Assembly: GCA_017936565.1 (NCBI GenBank)
Contig: JAGBFG010000045.1
Span: 1-43,971 of the forward strand
Direction of reading: 5' to 3'
DNA length: 43,971 bases
From: Clostridia bacterium
GTDB lineage: Bacteria > Bacillota > Clostridia > Oscillospirales > CAG-272
Below are positions 42,370 through 43,971 of the stretch, piece after piece (within the stretch, counting starts at the first letter, position 1; every line of letters begins with the position of its first letter). The notes below the pieces were generated by a model. It made no database searches. It saw nothing but the letters and a program-made list of their open reading frames with translations, and was not told the origin of the DNA. The translations under genes and the position numbers were made by a program.

Positions 42370-43341
42370 TTATTTTGCACATTTCCCCTGCCATAAATTT
42401 TGGCAATATAACATTTTATCAATTTCGTTCAAAACGATTGTTTTCTTTTTGCTCCACAAGGGCGCGAGTAAATCCGCCTCTGAGCCATCCCCCGTCAATC
42501 TGCCGATAACGATATCCTCGGGCAAGAGGGTCAGTTGCTTGACCACCGTTCTGACATACGCCTCTTGTTCCATCGGGATATATCTTTCGGCCTTGTACCA
42601 TTCTGCCAAAACGGTTCCCTTCAAGACGTGAAGCAGGTGAATTTTGCATTCATTGGGGTGTATTTTGGCGATTTCCTTGACGGTATTCAGCATATCCTCT
42701 TCCGTTTCACCCGGAAGCCCGTTGATAAGATGAACCGCGACGCGAATACGGGAAGAGGCGTTTCTTAAAGCGTAATATCCCTCTAAAAAATCCTCGTACG
42801 AGTGAGCGCGGTTGATAAGGCGCGCCGTTTCGTCCTTTGCGCTTTGGAGCCCAAGCTCAACCGTTACATCCGTTTTCTCGGCAAGCTCGGCGATATATTC
42901 TACGGTTGCCCCAGGCAAGCAGTCGGCGCGGGTCGCGATATGAAGCCCCACACTTCCAGGCAAAGCAAGCGCCGCACTATATACCGCCTGCAAGGTATCA
43001 AGGGACGCATATGTATTGGTATGCGCCTGCAAATAGGGTAAAAAACGGGTAACATTCCACTTCTGCCTGATTTTTTTTACCTGAATATCGTATTGCTCGC
43101 GCAAGGAGAGGTACGCGCTTTGCGCAAAATCGCCGCTACCGCGCGCGGAGCAGTAAATACATCCGCCCCTGCTTTTTTGCCCATCTATGTTTGGACAGGT
43201 GAAGCCCGCGTCCAAGGTAATTTTGGCGCATTTTTCACCGTATTTCTTTTTCAGATAGTAATCAAACGTATAATATCTTTTATTGGAATCGGAATGGGGA
43301 AAAGGATTTATATCCCTTTGCTTTGGTTTGGATGAGGGCAT
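42370..43341 (-). CDS. TIGR01212-family radical SAM protein
   Basis: 323 residues. N-terminal iron-sulfur motif Cys49-x11-Cys61-x2-Cys64 (CPNIDGQKSRGGCIYC), followed by the radical SAM barrel (YLQAHTNTYASLDTL, IATRADCLPG, VELGLQSAKDETARLINRAHSYEDF, HLINGLPGETEEDML). This is the YhcC/TIGR01212 family; distant from Elp3, its substrate is unknown but related to RNA or thiolation chemistry in some proposals. It sits 97 bases downstream of radA beyond a terminator. Confidence 0.88.
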   Translation of the reverse strand: MPSSKPKQRDINPFPHSDSNKRYYTFDYYLKKKYGEKCAKITLDAGFTCPNIDGQKSRGGCIYCSARGSGDFAQSAYLSLREQYDIQVKKIRQKWNVTRFLPYLQAHTNTYASLDTLQAVYSAALALPGSVGLHIATRADCLPGATVEYIAELAEKTDVTVELGLQSAKDETARLINRAHSYEDFLEGYYALRNASSRIRVAVHLINGLPGETEEDMLNTVKEIAKIHPNECKIHLLHVLKGTVLAEWYKAERYIPMEQEAYVRTVVKQLTLLPEDIVIGRLTGDGSEADLLAPLWSKKKTIVLNEIDKMLYCQNLWQGKCAK

Positions 43342-43384
43342 TTTCTTTCTCCTTTTTATACGGGTTATACGGGCATCTTTGAAA

Positions 43385-43434
43385 AAAGCAAAGGCGCATT
43401 CTTCGGCGCAAGAATGCCGTCAAATGCACCTTTG
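43385..43434 (-). terminator. Terminator after radA
   Basis: CAAAGG-GCATT (43389-43400) pairs with AATGC-CCTTTG (43423-43434), with an inner alternative GCATTCTT/AAGAATGC (43397-43418); read on the minus strand it is followed by CTTTTTTC. Confidence 0.7.
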
Positions 43435-43438
43435 TCTA

Positions 43439-43971
43439 TTAAGGCTCGTCCTTTTTCTTCAAATAAGACAAAATTTCATACACGCCTGAAATACCGATAA
43501 GCTCTGCTTTATCGCCTATAAAGCGGCAACGCTCCAAGCAAGACTTTGGCATAACGATACGACGGAAGCCCAAGCGGTACGCTTCCTTGGCGCGGTACTC
43601 TGCGTGCGACACCGCTCTTACCTCTCCCGAAAGCCCTATCTCACCGAAGGCGATGAGCTCATCGGGGATCACCTTGTCGGTTATTCCGCTGATAAGAGCC
43701 ATTGCGATAGAAAGATCGGCGCTCGGCTCATCGAGATGAATACCGCCGGCAACGTTAAGGTAAACGTCATTCTCATAGAATTTTAACCCCATTCGCTTTT
43801 CAAGCACGGCAATAAGGAGGCACATTCTGTTGTGATCAAAGCCGTCAGCGGTCCTTTTTCCCGTTGGATAGACGGTTTTTGTAACGAGAGACTGTATCTC
43901 CGAAATGATGGGACGAGTGCCCTGCATCACGCAGCCCGCGCAGGAGCCGCTAGTATTCTTCGGACGCTCAG
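43439..43971 (-). CDS. radA: DNA repair protein RadA, C-terminal part
   Basis: The 5' end runs off the window. The visible 177 residues begin ERPKNTSGSCAGCVMQGTRP in frame and contain the Lon-protease-like domain of RadA/Sms (LVTKTVYPTGKRTADGFDHNR, YLNVAGGIHLDEPSADL, FGEIGLSGEVRAVSHAEYRAKEA, GVYEILSYL). RadA is a hexameric helicase that extends D-loops during recombination repair. The zinc finger, Walker motifs and KNRFG motif lie outside. An internal GTG at 43930 is not the true start. Confidence 0.93.
   Translation of the reverse strand, partial: ERPKNTSGSCAGCVMQGTRPIISEIQSLVTKTVYPTGKRTADGFDHNRMCLLIAVLEKRMGLKFYENDVYLNVAGGIHLDEPSADLSIAMALISGITDKVIPDELIAFGEIGLSGEVRAVSHAEYRAKEAYRLGFRRIVMPKSCLERCRFIGDKAELIGISGVYEILSYLKKKDEP

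Overview
The window looks like a piece of the chromosome of a spore-forming member of the Clostridia (Bacillota), most likely an uncultured gut-type lineage. The evidence is three recognisable sporulation regulators (spoVT, spo0A, spoIIID), a GTP-type PEP carboxykinase, a CD1247-type zinc-ribbon protein beside efp, a SpoU/AEC/ABC-transporter gene set typical of the phylum, Gram-positive -35/-10 promoters and strong purine-rich ribosome binding sites. Base composition is moderate, with AT-rich intergenic regions. There is no rRNA, CRISPR array, insertion sequence or prophage. Two tRNA genes (Gly-UCC, Arg-ACG) are present.

Layout. 1-535: a tandem pair of 161-bp units built from six tri-loop hairpins each. 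536-10103, mostly plus strand: PhnP-like metallohydrolase, CvpA-like membrane protein, aspartokinase, flavin reductase, then an inserted minus-strand TIR-cupin pair, then spoVT, lgt, folD and an acetyltransferase. 10104-14423: a hairpin cluster, then minus-strand spo0A and a permease/ATPase ABC exporter. 14579-20922, plus strand: pckG, two tRNAs, a second hairpin string, then yqeG, an endonuclease IV-like gene, an M24 peptidase, efp and a CD1247-type protein. 21044-24108: a sugar ABC importer without its own ATPase. 24188-26355: minus-strand TrmH methylase and AEC transporter divergent from spoIIID. 26356-26878: intergenic, holding a strong promoter with a short terminated transcript and AT-rich palindromes. 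27380-34452: a minus-strand operon coaE, lytic transglycosylase, M18 aminopeptidase, prfA, sua5, parC-like. 34722-38475: a plus-strand four-gene biotin-carboxyltransferase-like operon. 38484-43971, minus strand: EF-G2 plus an LRR protein, a TIGR01212 radical SAM protein and the end of radA.

The most remarkable region is 34790-38431. The four genes have the order and folds of a membrane-anchored transcarboxylase or Na+-pumping decarboxylase (12S/MmdA-like, OadG-like, biotin carrier, 5S/OadA-like), but the residues that make such enzymes work are gone. The biotin-accepting lysine is glutamate, three of the four metal ligands of the 5S active site are replaced (including the carbamylated lysine), and one oxyanion-hole region of the 12S subunit is altered. 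The frames are open, a strong promoter and good ribosome binding sites are kept, and a terminator closes the unit. This suggests a retained, repurposed pseudoenzyme complex rather than decay.

Other points of interest are the hairpin strings with three-base loops, a TIR effector translationally coupled to a cupin, an operator-like palindrome overlapping the cvpA -10 box, Spo0A-box-like repeats upstream of spo0A, and a strong bias of recognisable promoters towards the extended -10 (TGn) form.
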